Assembly: GCA_964426545.1 (NCBI GenBank)
Contig: CAYRQP010000004.1
Location: 1-64,000, forward strand
Length of the DNA: 64,000 nt
Source: CAYRQP01 sp964426545
GTDB lineage: Bacteria; Fermentibacterota; Fermentibacteria; Fermentibacterales; JCC-6
Direction of reading: 5' to 3'
The notes under the pieces were generated by a model, which was given only the letters and a program-made list of their open reading frames with translations, searched no databases and was not told where the DNA came from. Positions 42,703 through 51,804 of this stretch are shown piece after piece (position 1 is the stretch's first letter; each line of letters opens with the position of its first letter). The translations under genes and the position numbers were made by a program.

Positions 42703-43364
42703 CAATCTTCCTGATCGTTGTAATCTAAGCTCTTTATCTCTCCAAATGTCATCTGGACGAAGTTTCCCTGCAGGGTGCCGGAGAGTCTGGTAAGAGCAAT
42801 GGTGCTGGACAGACTTCCGGTTGGATGACTAGGTGTACCGACCTGTGTGTAACTTACGACTCTATTTTACCAGACTCCCATGAATAGATGTAAAACTGTT
42901 ATGTTCAACACAGAGTTCCCAAGTGATTTCTATTATGAGATTCCCGGCATCAACTTCATAATGATAGATATCATCGAGTGTAATTCCAACCCACTCGCCG
43001 GGTTCTCCGAATAGAACTATTCCTGAGTTCGACTAAACCAGGGATCTTGTTCCCTCTATGTAATTCTCTTCGAAAACAGATTCTAAGTATTCTGTACTGC
43101 ACTTCACAGCCTCATATAGATATTGAAAGCGGAAAATTTTGCCGAAGGATCCGCTGGGGGATGAACCATCCACGCTATTTCTTCAATCTGAAAATTAGCC
43201 CCTATCTCATCATCATAAGCTACCCCCTGGTAGCGCATAGCATCAAATCAAGAGCCGCAGTAAGGATAACTTGAAGGAGATTCCCCTTCCTCTCCAATAA
43301 TGACATCGGAAGCGAAGGCAAATTGTACCGCACCAACAACTTAGAGCAAATACATATATTTCAT
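42703..43364 (-). pseudogene. decayed secreted protein, copy A
   Basis: ATG 43364 behind AAAGGAT begins MKYMYLL, then TAA, then VVGAVQFAFASDVIIGEEGE, a broken signal peptide. A TGA stands before FDAMRYQGVAYDDEIGANFQ, followed by IEEIAWMVHPPADPS. Further TGA and TAG codons and frame changes precede VLFGEPGEWVGITLDDIYHY and, near the end, GSLSSTIALTRLSGTLQGNF. The last readable stretch ends at TGA 42703. At least five stops and two shifts make this a clear pseudogene. The former product was an exported beta-sandwich-like protein of about 220 residues, of a kind repeated in related genomes. Confidence 0.62.
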
Positions 43365-43644
43365 GATAATCCTTTCGAATGAGACAACAGCAAAAGAACA
43401 TAGTGAGACGTTCTCGAATCCGTTAACTTTGAATTAGAGAGAGAAATTGCTGTACATAAGGTTATTCCGGTACCGTCTTTATCTTGCTATCAAGTTGTAG
43501 CACAGTTATTGCAAGCATATACCCGGGCATGAGGCATTGAAGGAGACTCGTAATGATTCCGAGTAGTCCAGGATATCAGTAGCAGACAAAAAGCATCCTT
43601 GATATATTAATATGTGTTTGATAGATATTTGAAAGGAGAGTATT

Positions 43645-44388
43645 ATGAAAATACTTTTTATACTGTTTACTGTAGTGGTAAGCTCTGTGATGGCATATGA
43701 TGTGTACATCTATAACTACGATTTCGAGGATCTAATCTATGACCCTGTTGTAGGTGACTCGATTGACACAGGTTACTGGGTGGAGCAGCTTCTCATTGCG
43801 CATGGAGATAAGGTCGATTCCGGCAGCAATCTCCCATCCGACCTAAGCTCCTACGATGCTGTATTCATGATGATGGGTATGTATCGCTGTTGAGGCGATG
43901 ACTGCATAATTGCTCCGGCGGAGCAAACAAAACTCATCGACTATCTCAATGGCGGCGGTTCAGTTTATCTTGAAGGCGGCGACCTGGGATTCAATAACGC
44001 TGAAAGCAGTATTTGGGATTATCTCGGTACAAGTTACGATGGTGACGGACAGCCGTACGAAACCGGTAATGTTCAGTCGCTAAGCGGTCTTGGAATGTGT
44101 TCGGGTCTCTTTTACGGTTATCCATACAAAACCACGGCAGATAACTATGTGGACGAATTCAGCGCAAGGGGCGGCACAGTGATATTCGAATCACAGGATG
44201 GCATAGGTAGAATTGTTGCCTACGATGAAGGCGGATACCGCACTATAACATCTTCCGTGATATTCAGTGCATTCGACGAAAGCGGCAAAATGTCCAGACT
44301 GGAGATGCTTGAAGCATGCGTAGAATTCCTGACCGAAGGAACCGGTTTGGAAAGTGGAACATGGGGTTCGATAAAGACTAACTTCTAA
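43645..44388 (+). CDS. secreted protein interrupted by one in-frame TGA
   Basis: A signal-bearing frame (MKILFILFTVVVSSVMAYDV) starts behind GAAAGGAGAG and remains open for 248 codons except for TGA at 43891-43893, within MGMYRC-TGA-GDDCIIAPAEQTKL. Both sides look fully coding: upstream WVEQLLIAHGDKVD, downstream LIDYLNGGGSVYLEGGDLGF, RGGTVIFESQDGIGRIV and YRTITSSVIFSAFDESG. This matches exported alpha/beta proteins of the FCB group with a flavodoxin-like glutamine-amidotransferase-like fold. A terminator follows at 44412. A perfect 7-base hairpin (43910-43926, loop GGC) begins 16 bases after the TGA. Options are a recent nonsense mutation, selenocysteine, or readthrough. Mutation is the default because neighbouring secreted genes are decaying. 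Confidence 0.6.
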
Positions 44389-44411
44389 ATTCTTCAGGTA
44401 GCGGATGCAAG

Positions 44412-44447
44412 AACGGGGGATGCCTAGCCCGCATTCCTCGTTTTCTT
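44412..44447 (+). terminator. rho-independent terminator after the TGA-containing gene
   Basis: A 12-base stem with two G-U pairs (44412-44423 and 44431-44442, starting AACGGGGGATGC) and a seven-base loop is followed by TTCTT. It lies 24 bases past the stop codon. Confidence 0.75.
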
Positions 44448-44496
44448 ATGCGAGAAACCGTGTTATAAGTACATCCTCGGAGAAAGGGTGATTATA

Positions 44497-47436
44497 TTGA
44501 GTAAGCACGCACGGATATTAATTACAGCAGCAACATTAGCTGCAGCGGTGTGCTTCATCATTATCATACCCACATGCCGGAGTATCAACACAAGTACAGG
44601 TTACGTAAGTCCGAACGCACTCATAATCAATGAAGTTGTTGCAGTTAATCAGTATTGTCTCAGGGCTTCCGACGGCTCTTCTCCTGACTGGATAGAGATA
44701 TACAACGGCACGGAGCAGGTGATAAACCTCCGTGGATACGGCATAACTGACGATTTACCCGACCTGTTTAAGTTCAGATTTCCTGAAGTGTATATCAAAC
44801 CAGGTGATTATATGCTACTATATGTAGCGTCTGAATATGACGATTCATCGGAAGACGGTTATTTACATCTTCGTTTCGAACTTTCAGGTTCAGGAGAGAC
44901 GCTTATACTCTCTTCTCCTAATAGCGAAGTGACAGATACATTTACGTACGAAGATTTGCCGGTGAATGTTTCATACGGGCGTGCTGATAACGGTGACTAT
45001 GTACAATTTCTGATTCCTACCCCCGGAGGAAGAAACTCCGGAGTAGCTAATGTTACGGAGTTGCTTGAATTATGTCTTGGTGACCCCAGTCTGATAATAA
45101 ATGAGTATATGCCCGACAACGAATTCACGATACGTGATGAGGACGGCAGATATTCAGACTGGGTTGAGGTAAAGAACACGAGTCTGGAGACGATACATCT
45201 GCAGGGATTTGGGCTTTCAGATGATAATTCTGACGATGACAGGTGGGTGTTTCCTGACATCGCCTTGGAAGAAGGAGAAGTTCTTCTTGTATTCCTGTCA
45301 GGCAGTGACAGGTCTGACTCAAACAGTGAATTACATACCGACTTTGCTCTTGGGTCATCAGATGCAGTTCTGATTCTGTCTAACAGGTACGGTTATGCAA
45401 TTAATACCGTTGAACTAAAAGCAGACATGGGAGACAATGTTTCAAGGGGGCGCTCAATAATTGACCCGGATAAATGGCTGTTCTATGCAGAGCCTACACC
45501 GGGAGAGGAAAACACAACAGCAGGATTTGAGACAATTCAGGAGTTGTCTGTAAATGATTTCCTGCCCGACATTTACATAAGCGAAGTAAAGACAGTCAGT
45601 AGTGTGCAATCGAGCGATGAGGACTGGATTGAAATAACAAACAGGGGTGATTCGGCGGTAGTCCTGAGCGGGTACGGACTGTCTGACAATACGGAGAACC
45701 TCTTTGCATATACAATTGAGAATGCAATTCTTGAACCGGGTGAATACATCGTTTTTGAAAGTGAAGGTGGGCAGAACAACGATGGATTGCAGGTAATATC
45801 ACTCTCATATGCCGGCGAAAGTGTCTATTTCACAGAGCCCAGCGGCCGAGTGGTTGACCATTTCTACACAGGACATCAGCGTCCGGAAATATCCTCCGGG
45901 AGGGCAGACTGTTCTTCTACCACCACGGTGTATTTTACGGACATGACAAGGGGCAGTGAGAACAGCTCAATATTCTGCACGACTTATACGGAAGAACCGG
46001 AGTTTTCTGTGTGCGGGGGATATACTGAAGAAGGCATGGTAATAGAACTGATAGCTGAAGAAGGGGCTGTAATCTACTACACATTTGACGGCTCGAAACC
46101 GCGAACGTCATCGACGGTGTATTCATCACCAATAGTCATAGACGAATCCACTCCAATACAGGCTATAGCCGTGAAAGACGGTAAACTTCCAAGCGGCATA
46201 AATACAGAGACCTTTCTTGTCGAGAACGAACACGATATACCCGTTATCTGCATTACGTCTGACCCGACCGGACTCTTTAGTTCAGCGACGGGAATATATG
46301 CGAGGGGACAAAGTTACGATTATGCTTCTGCGACTCACTACGGGGCTAATTACTGGCGTAACTGGGAACGAGAAGTGTGCTTCGAGTTCTTCGAAGCAGA
46401 TGGTTCAAAAGGTGTCGAGTTCAGGGGCGGAATACAGATATTTGGGCAATTTTCACGCATGGAGGCAAAAAAAGGGTTTGCAATACATATGCGTGGGTGC
46501 TACGGAGTGACAGAAATAACTTATCCGTTTTTCCTTGATTACGATGTGACGACTTTCGGAAGTTTGCTGTTGCGCACATCAGGGCAGGACTGGGACAAGA
46601 CTATGCTGCGGGATGTATTTTTCTCGCAGTCTGCCAGAAATACAATGGATCTGGATTACATGGAATACAGGCCAGCGGCACTTTACATAAACGGAGAGTA
46701 CTGGGGGCTTTACTACCTGCGCGAAAAACAGAACGAAGATTACATATACAATCACTACGGCGTGGAAGCCGATGATGTAGACATAATCAAGGGCAACAGA
46801 TATGTGCGTGCCGGAAGTAATGAAGACAATATGGCACTCCGTGCATGGGTAAGAGCAAGTGACATGTCAGTCGAAGAAAACTACGAATACCTCACATCAC
46901 AGGTGGATGTGTATGAATTCATGGATTACATAATCCTACAGACATTCTTCAACAACACAGATACGGGAAATATCCGGATTTGGAAACAGCACGACACAGG
47001 CAGATGGCGATGGATGCTGTTCGACATGGACTGGGGAATGTTTCCTACAACATACAGATGGAACAGTCTCAGAGAGTTCTTTAATCCCGCCGGACACGGT
47101 ATAGGTGACAACTTCTATTCCCATATGCAGATGGCTCTGCTGGAAAACGATGAATGGGTTGATGAATTTATAGAAATGTATGCATGGCATTTGCAGAACA
47201 CTTTCAATCATGAAGCACTTAGTACATTGCTCGATAAACAAGTGGATGAGATTTACAACGAAATGGAACGCAATATAGAGCGGTGGGGAAGACCGTCTTC
47301 TATGGAAATGTGGCTCAGTAACATAGAAGAACTACGGGAGATGCTTGGTGAGAGGGCGGAGATAGTCAAAGAAGATCTTCAATACTTTTGCAGCCTGTCG
47401 GATGAGCGCATGACAGAGTTGTTCGGTGAAGACTAA
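44497..47436 (+). CDS. surface protein with three lamin-tail domains, a chitobiase-like domain and a CotH kinase domain
   Basis: TTG 44497 lies eight bases after AGAAAGGG; GTG 44488 is too close to that site. About 980 residues begin with a membrane anchor/signal (ILITAATLAAAVCFIIIIP). Three lamin-tail domains follow, marked by INEVVAVNQ...DWIEIYN, INEYMPDNE...DWVEVKN and ISEVKTVSS...DWIEITN. A CHB_HEX_C-like domain (YYTFDGSKPRTSSTVYSSPI) precedes a CotH domain (about 620-960) with RGGIQIFGQFSR, LRTSGQDWDKTMLRD, YWGLYYLREKQNE and RWMLFDMDWGMFP. CotH proteins are atypical protein kinases of spore coats; in environmental bacteria this architecture is extracellular and its target unknown. No Por-type sorting tail is present. 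Confidence 0.88.
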   Translation: MSKHARILITAATLAAAVCFIIIIPTCRSINTSTGYVSPNALIINEVVAVNQYCLRASDGSSPDWIEIYNGTEQVINLRGYGITDDLPDLFKFRFPEVYIKPGDYMLLYVASEYDDSSEDGYLHLRFELSGSGETLILSSPNSEVTDTFTYEDLPVNVSYGRADNGDYVQFLIPTPGGRNSGVANVTELLELCLGDPSLIINEYMPDNEFTIRDEDGRYSDWVEVKNTSLETIHLQGFGLSDDNSDDDRWVFPDIALEEGEVLLVFLSGSDRSDSNSELHTDFALGSSDAVLILSNRYGYAINTVELKADMGDNVSRGRSIIDPDKWLFYAEPTPGEENTTAGFETIQELSVNDFLPDIYISEVKTVSSVQSSDEDWIEITNRGDSAVVLSGYGLSDNTENLFAYTIENAILEPGEYIVFESEGGQNNDGLQVISLSYAGESVYFTEPSGRVVDHFYTGHQRPEISSGRADCSSTTTVYFTDMTRGSENSSIFCTTYTEEPEFSVCGGYTEEGMVIELIAEEGAVIYYTFDGSKPRTSSTVYSSPIVIDESTPIQAIAVKDGKLPSGINTETFLVENEHDIPVICITSDPTGLFSSATGIYARGQSYDYASATHYGANYWRNWEREVCFEFFEADGSKGVEFRGGIQIFGQFSRMEAKKGFAIHMRGCYGVTEITYPFFLDYDVTTFGSLLLRTSGQDWDKTMLRDVFFSQSARNTMDLDYMEYRPAALYINGEYWGLYYLREKQNEDYIYNHYGVEADDVDIIKGNRYVRAGSNEDNMALRAWVRASDMSVEENYEYLTSQVDVYEFMDYIILQTFFNNTDTGNIRIWKQHDTGRWRWMLFDMDWGMFPTTYRWNSLREFFNPAGHGIGDNFYSHMQMALLENDEWVDEFIEMYAWHLQNTFNHEALSTLLDKQVDEIYNEMERNIERWGRPSSMEMWLSNIEELREMLGERAEIVKEDLQYFCSLSDERMTELFGED

Positions 47437-47542
47437 TGGATCAAGTAAAGTTATTATCTTAACGCTTCTCAGAGGAAACCTAATCAGATACAGAGTAAAG
47501 GAGAGTAACAAGGATTCTATTCAGGAATGTGACTAGAAATAC

Positions 47543-47828
47543 ATGAGAAGAATCAAGCATGACCTTCTATATAAACTATGTGAAGAGATTCGCAAGCAGA
47601 CAATCGCTATCTACAGAGAGGGCGACAATTCAGAACACGAGAAACATCTTATGGTCTACAAACATATCGGAGATGCCGACAAAGATCATCATTGGAGAAT
47701 GTTTTGATGACTGGAGACGCTCCAGCTTATTCTTGAAATTAGCGTCAATTCAATATTATGAACTTTTTTCAAAGGAACAGTTTGAGGAGCTCTCTAAAAC
47801 AACACAGGATAAACTGAACTTTCTATAA
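47543..47828 (+). pseudogene. frameshifted small helical protein of unknown function
   Basis: From ATG 47543 the frame reads MRRIKHDLLYKLCEEIRKQT, then AIYREGDNSEHEKHLMVYKH, and HHWRMF before TGA at 47705. With one T removed from the TTTT at 47702-47705 it continues FDDWRRSSLFLKLASIQYYE and LFSKEQFEELSKTTQDKLNF to 47828. The rejoined product would be about 94 residues and largely helical. No family is recognised. A single homopolymer shift could be a sequencing error, contingency slip or decay. No convincing ribosome site precedes the ATG. Confidence 0.5.
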
Positions 47829-47931
47829 AACCCGCTCAGTATCATTGACAAAGTAAATCCGATATTTTGTACTTTACACGGGGTGTATAATAGTTGAAGA
47901 GATTAATTAATTACGCTCCGTTCCGATGCCC

Positions 47932-47959
47932 TTGACGGTTAACTAAAAAGGGATATATT
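47932..47959 (+). promoter_or_regulatory. promoter of the AAA_14/DUF4143 gene
   Basis: TTGACG (47932-47937), a 16-base spacer, TATATT (47954-47959), with the ATG at 47996 after GGAAGGGG. A second weaker candidate is TTGACA at 47845-47850 with TGTACT at 47868-47873. Confidence 0.55.
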
Positions 47960-47995
47960 CCGTAATAGTTAGACTAATGCGGAAGGGGATACGGA

Positions 47996-49153
47996 ATGGT
48001 TAGCATCAAGAGAGTTCTTGAAATAGATCTTCCCCAAGGTCAGTCTGCTTTTTTATGGGGTGCCCGTAAGACAGGGAAGACAACCTTTTTAAAGAAACGG
48101 TTTCCTGACAGTATTACATATGACTTTCTAAAAACAGATCTTTTCCTTGAAATATCAAGGAATCCTGCATTAGTTAGAGAACAACTGCTTGCAATGGATA
48201 AAGAAGCACTAAGCCGGCCTATAATTCTCGATGAAGTCCAAAAAGTTCCCCGGATTCTCGATGAAGTCCATTGGTTAATAGAGAACGAAGGATTGAGTTT
48301 CATTCTCTGTGGCTCAAGTGCGAGAAAACTGAAAAGAGGACATGCTAATCTTCTTGGGGGGAGAGCATGGCGCTATGAGATGTTTCCCTTCGTCAGCACG
48401 GAACTTCCGGTTTTAGATTTGCTGCATATTCTAAACCATGGAATGATTCCGCAGCATTATCTGCAGAAGAATTACAAAAGGTCGCTGAAAGCATATGTAC
48501 AGGATTATTTGAAAGAGGAAGTATTTGCGGAAGGACTAACTCGAAATACCCCCGCATTCTCCAGGTTCTTCGATGCGTTTGCATATTCCCATGGTGAACT
48601 CACCAATTATACCAATGTTGCACGGGACTGTGGAGTGGATGCAAAAACGGTCAAAGAGTATTACCAGATTCTAATCGACACATTGCTGGCTGTCCGGCTT
48701 GAACCTTTTAAGAAAAGACTATCGCGCCAGGTTATCACAAAGGCTCCCAAATACTATCTATTTGATGTTGGCCTTGCGGGTTATCTTACGGGAAGAAATC
48801 TGGAAACTGAACGGGGAAAGGAATTCGGAAAAGCATTTGAGCACTTCCTGCTTATGGAACTGGTCGCCTATAGTTCTTACAGCGGTAAAGATTTTGGAAT
48901 CAATTTTTGGAGAACTAAAACCGGCTTGGAAGTGGATTTCATTCTTGCCGGAGGAACTGTAGCAATAGAAGCTAAAAGCACGATGGATGTGAACAGAAGA
49001 GACTGCAAAGGACTTGCAGCATTCATGGAAGAGCACTCATCAAAGAGAAACATAATTGTTTGCAATGAAAGACATAAAAGGCATCATGGCAGGATAGAGA
49101 TAATTCCATGGAGCGAATTTCTGTCTGAACTATGGCAGGGGAACATTCTGTAG
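47996..49153 (+). CDS. AAA_14/DUF4143 ATPase
   Basis: The 385 residues have Walker A WGARKTGKTTFLKKRFP, Walker B PIILDEVQKVPRILDEVHWL, sensor I FILCGSSARKLKRG, and a C-terminal DUF4143 domain. The latter has DCGVDAKTVKEYYQILIDTL, then APKYYLFDVGLAGYLTGRN, and the restriction-endonuclease-like strand FWRTKTGLEVDFIL with AIEAKST. This AAA_14 plus DUF4143 architecture is very common in anaerobes, often horizontally mobile, and of unproven function. It carries its own promoter and sits alone, consistent with an accessory gene. Confidence 0.92.
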   Translation: MVSIKRVLEIDLPQGQSAFLWGARKTGKTTFLKKRFPDSITYDFLKTDLFLEISRNPALVREQLLAMDKEALSRPIILDEVQKVPRILDEVHWLIENEGLSFILCGSSARKLKRGHANLLGGRAWRYEMFPFVSTELPVLDLLHILNHGMIPQHYLQKNYKRSLKAYVQDYLKEEVFAEGLTRNTPAFSRFFDAFAYSHGELTNYTNVARDCGVDAKTVKEYYQILIDTLLAVRLEPFKKRLSRQVITKAPKYYLFDVGLAGYLTGRNLETERGKEFGKAFEHFLLMELVAYSSYSGKDFGINFWRTKTGLEVDFILAGGTVAIEAKSTMDVNRRDCKGLAAFMEEHSSKRNIIVCNERHKRHHGRIEIIPWSEFLSELWQGNIL

Positions 49154-49317
49154 GAGCAATAGTAAACTACGACCCTCCATGCTTTACCCAGGATGTACAA
49201 TAGTTTAGGAAACGGCTAAGGGTTTGGAATATGCTAACTGCAGATTAAATCATATGGTTGTTTTATTTGCGTATTCATCATTCACAAACGTTGGGTTCTA
49301 AGTCCGACCCCGAAAGG

Positions 49318-49356
49318 CTACTTTTTAAGGGGATGGGGTATCCCCTTAAAAAGTAG
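49318..49356 (-). terminator. long hairpin at the end of the hydrogenase operon
   Basis: A perfect 17-base stem (49318-49334 and 49340-49356, containing TTTTTAAGGGGAT) closes on a five-base loop, 12 bases past the mvhA stop. The stem's own A/T run makes it suitable as a terminator from either side. Confidence 0.75.
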
Positions 49357-49368
49357 TGACTAATTCAT

Positions 49369-50832
49369 TTAGTCGCGGCGGCGGGTGTCCACTATGTTGC
49401 CGTCTTTGTCATGTACATTCACTATGAGAGGCATGGTGCCTGGGAGTGAATGAGTGGCGCATCCGAAGCAGGGGTCGTAGGCACGGAAGGCCATTTCGAC
49501 AAGGTTCAATACACCCTGTCCCACATTACCGCCCTTGATGACCGCCTGGGCGGCTTTCTTGAGTGACATGCAGATGGGGGCGTTGTTGTTCGTTGTTCCT
49601 ACAATGAGATTTGCCATTGTTACAATGCCGTTCTCATCTGTCTTGTAGTGATGATAGAGAGTTCCTCTTGGTGCTTCGACACACCCAACGCCTTCGTCAG
49701 GTGTTTTTGTCGGGATTGATCTGACATCATTAGAAGTTATTTCGGGGTCGGTTGCCAGTTCGAGCATTCTCTCTGATGCATAAAGCAGTTCAACGAGGCG
49801 TGCCCAATGTGTTGCAAGAGTGGCATTGACCGGTTTGCCGCCGAGTGTTTCATACATCTTCTCGTACTGCTCCTGTGCAAGCGGAGTCGCCATACCGTCT
49901 GATGCATTCAGACGGGAGAGGGGTGTTGCCCTGTAAACCCCGCTGTCCTTGCCGTCCACGAAGCCTTTCCAGCCGACATTCTTGAGGTAGGGAAACTTGA
50001 GGTATGACCATGGCTCGACATGTTCGACGATGTGGTCGAGGTAGTCCTTTGCTTCGAACTTTGCGAATTCAGCACCGTCCTGGCCAGTTACTCTTATCAT
50101 ACCGTCGTAGAAGTTCACGTGATTGTTGGCATCGACAGTTCCCATGTTGTAGGTGTTGTGAGAGTATCCTTCGCTAAGTATGAGGTCAACATAAGCCTGG
50201 TTGCCGAGGACTATGTCGCTGAATGCCTGAAGAGAAAACTTCGCAAATTCGACAGCACCTCTTGCAACTTCTTCGATTTCAGCTCGTTCTTCTTCCGTGA
50301 TGGCTTTCGATACACCGCCGACAAGAGCACCGATGGGATGAACGGCTTTTCCGCCGAGTATTTTGATTATTCTGTGGCATTTGTGTCTTGTGTTGATTAC
50401 CTGAAGACCTATTTCCACTCCGACCTTGCCGATGACACCGATGATGTTTCTTACAGCCGGGTCGGCATCGGGGCCGACAATGAAGTCGGGTCCCGCGAGA
50501 ATGTAGAAGTGGGTGGTGTGGTCTGTCACATAAAAGGTGCTGTAGAGGAGTTCGCGGAGTTTCTTTGCTGCCGAGGGTATCTCTACTCCGTAAACGGCAT
50601 CTGCCGCCTTTGCCGATGCCATGTGATGGGCTTCGGGGCATACCCCGCATATGCGCGGTGTGATCCGGGCAAGTTCCTCAACAGGATGTCCTTCGCAGAA
50701 TTTCTCGAAACCGCGAAGTTCAGGCACCTGAAAATAGACATTTTCGACATCGCCTGCATCATCCAGGAAGATTTCGATCTTTCCGTGACCTTCCAGTCTT
50801 GTGATCGGATCTATGCTTATTTTAGTTGTCAT
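49369..50832 (-). CDS. mvhA: [NiFe] hydrogenase large subunit, Mvh type (group 3c)
   Basis: The 487 residues contain the N-terminal L1 motif RITPRICGVCPEAHH and the C-terminal L2 motif DPCFGCATH, which supply the four Cys ligands of the NiFe site. Fifteen or so residues after the last His (SLPGTMPLIVNVHDKDGNIV onward) form the extension removed by a maturation protease, encoded at 57984. Overall it matches the methyl-viologen-reducing, heterodisulfide-reductase-linked hydrogenases that couple H2 oxidation or evolution to HdrABC. It overlaps the small-subunit gene by 11 bases and is the last gene of the operon. Confidence 0.93.
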   Translation of the reverse strand: MTTKISIDPITRLEGHGKIEIFLDDAGDVENVYFQVPELRGFEKFCEGHPVEELARITPRICGVCPEAHHMASAKAADAVYGVEIPSAAKKLRELLYSTFYVTDHTTHFYILAGPDFIVGPDADPAVRNIIGVIGKVGVEIGLQVINTRHKCHRIIKILGGKAVHPIGALVGGVSKAITEEERAEIEEVARGAVEFAKFSLQAFSDIVLGNQAYVDLILSEGYSHNTYNMGTVDANNHVNFYDGMIRVTGQDGAEFAKFEAKDYLDHIVEHVEPWSYLKFPYLKNVGWKGFVDGKDSGVYRATPLSRLNASDGMATPLAQEQYEKMYETLGGKPVNATLATHWARLVELLYASERMLELATDPEITSNDVRSIPTKTPDEGVGCVEAPRGTLYHHYKTDENGIVTMANLIVGTTNNNAPICMSLKKAAQAVIKGGNVGQGVLNLVEMAFRAYDPCFGCATHSLPGTMPLIVNVHDKDGNIVDTRRRD

Positions 50833-51787
50833 TATCAGTCCGCCTCCGAAGAAGTGAGCCCGGAAGTCCGAATCGGTAGAAAGTTCCGATCGGGTTCGGG
50901 ATCTGATTCATTATCTTTTTCGCTTCCTCCGGATCTTCAGTGTCCAGAATCGAACCGAGAGCACTTACTATTTTTGCACCCTGGTCGAAAACCTTGTCAG
51001 GTACTCCGTAACATCCGCGGCACGGCATTCCCACTGTCGGGCAGCAAGCTTCGCACCCGGACCGTGTTGCTATTCCCGCGCAGTAGATACCCTGTTCGAG
51101 AAGACATTTTCCCGGTTCGGGAATTATCTCATGCGGTCTTACGAATTTAGAGATAAGTGTTTCTTCCTTTTCGAGCGGACACTCATCGCAGACAATTTTC
51201 TGCCCTGCACCGACTGTAGAACCGACTTCAGGGAGAGCTCCTTCAAGAACGGCAGTCAGGACAGCCCAAATCTGGTCTGCAACAGGCGGGCATCCGGGTA
51301 CATAGTACTCGACATCCACAAGCTGGTCGAGAGTGTAGACGTTTTCATAGAACTCGGGCAGTTCCAGTTTCCCTTCGGGGACATCAAGTTCGGTCTGCGG
51401 GAAAACCCTCTCGGAATTGTCAATCGACGGGTTGTCGATATAGACATTGTCGAGGATGTCCTGCCGCTTATTGACATTTGCGAGACCGGGGATACCGCCA
51501 CCAACCGCACAGGAACCGAAAGCAACCATCACTTTCGACTTCTGCCGAAGCAGTTTAGCGATTTCTTCGTTTTCAGAGGTTCTGATGGCTCCGTTGAAAA
51601 GACAGAGGTCTATCTCTTTGTCTTCCATAGCACGCACATCATCATACTTGATGTCTATTGCCACGGGCCAGAAGACAATATCGACCGATTCGATGAGAGC
51701 AAGGAGTTTGTCACCGATGTCAAGCACTCCTATCTCACAGCCACCGCAGCTCGACGCCCAGTAGAGAGCGACCTTTGGTTTACTCAT
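50822..51787 (-). CDS. mvhG: [NiFe] hydrogenase small subunit, Mvh type
   Basis: The 321-residue protein starts behind GAAGGAGGACTTTT. WASSCGGCEIGVLDIG, FGSCAVGGGIPG and VPGCPPVADQIW provide the proximal cluster Cys residues. CDECPLEKEE, CLLEQGIYCAG and SGCEACCPTVGMPCRGCYG provide the medial and distal clusters. There is no twin-arginine signal, so it is cytoplasmic as expected of group 3 enzymes. It passes electrons between the NiFe site of MvhA and MvhD. Confidence 0.93.
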   Translation of the reverse strand: MSKPKVALYWASSCGGCEIGVLDIGDKLLALIESVDIVFWPVAIDIKYDDVRAMEDKEIDLCLFNGAIRTSENEEIAKLLRQKSKVMVAFGSCAVGGGIPGLANVNKRQDILDNVYIDNPSIDNSERVFPQTELDVPEGKLELPEFYENVYTLDQLVDVEYYVPGCPPVADQIWAVLTAVLEGALPEVGSTVGAGQKIVCDECPLEKEETLISKFVRPHEIIPEPGKCLLEQGIYCAGIATRSGCEACCPTVGMPCRGCYGVPDKVFDQGAKIVSALGSILDTEDPEEAKKIMNQIPNPIGTFYRFGLPGSLLRRRTDNDN

Positions 51788-51804
51788 AAAAGTCCTCCTT
51801 CCCT

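Noticed and set aside
43365..43644. Spacer before the TGA-containing gene
   Set aside because: I looked for a third decayed paralogue and a promoter; only a ribosome site and an unconvincing TTGATA-17-TAGATA pair were seen.
42132..44388. Genome-wide reassignment of TGA to Trp or Gly
   Set aside because: Many intact genes in the window end in TGA at the family-expected position (larE, cutA, hdrC, mvhD), so TGA is an ordinary stop here.
47559..47698. First half of the open frame that begins at 47559
   Set aside because: The frame beginning at 47543 is the better coding match over this interval; only the part after the TTTT run is used.
50020..51150. Long plus-strand open frame (376 codons) opposite mvhA/mvhG
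   Set aside because: It is a mirror of strongly coding hydrogenase genes on the minus strand, has no ribosome site and gives a protein with no recognisable family.
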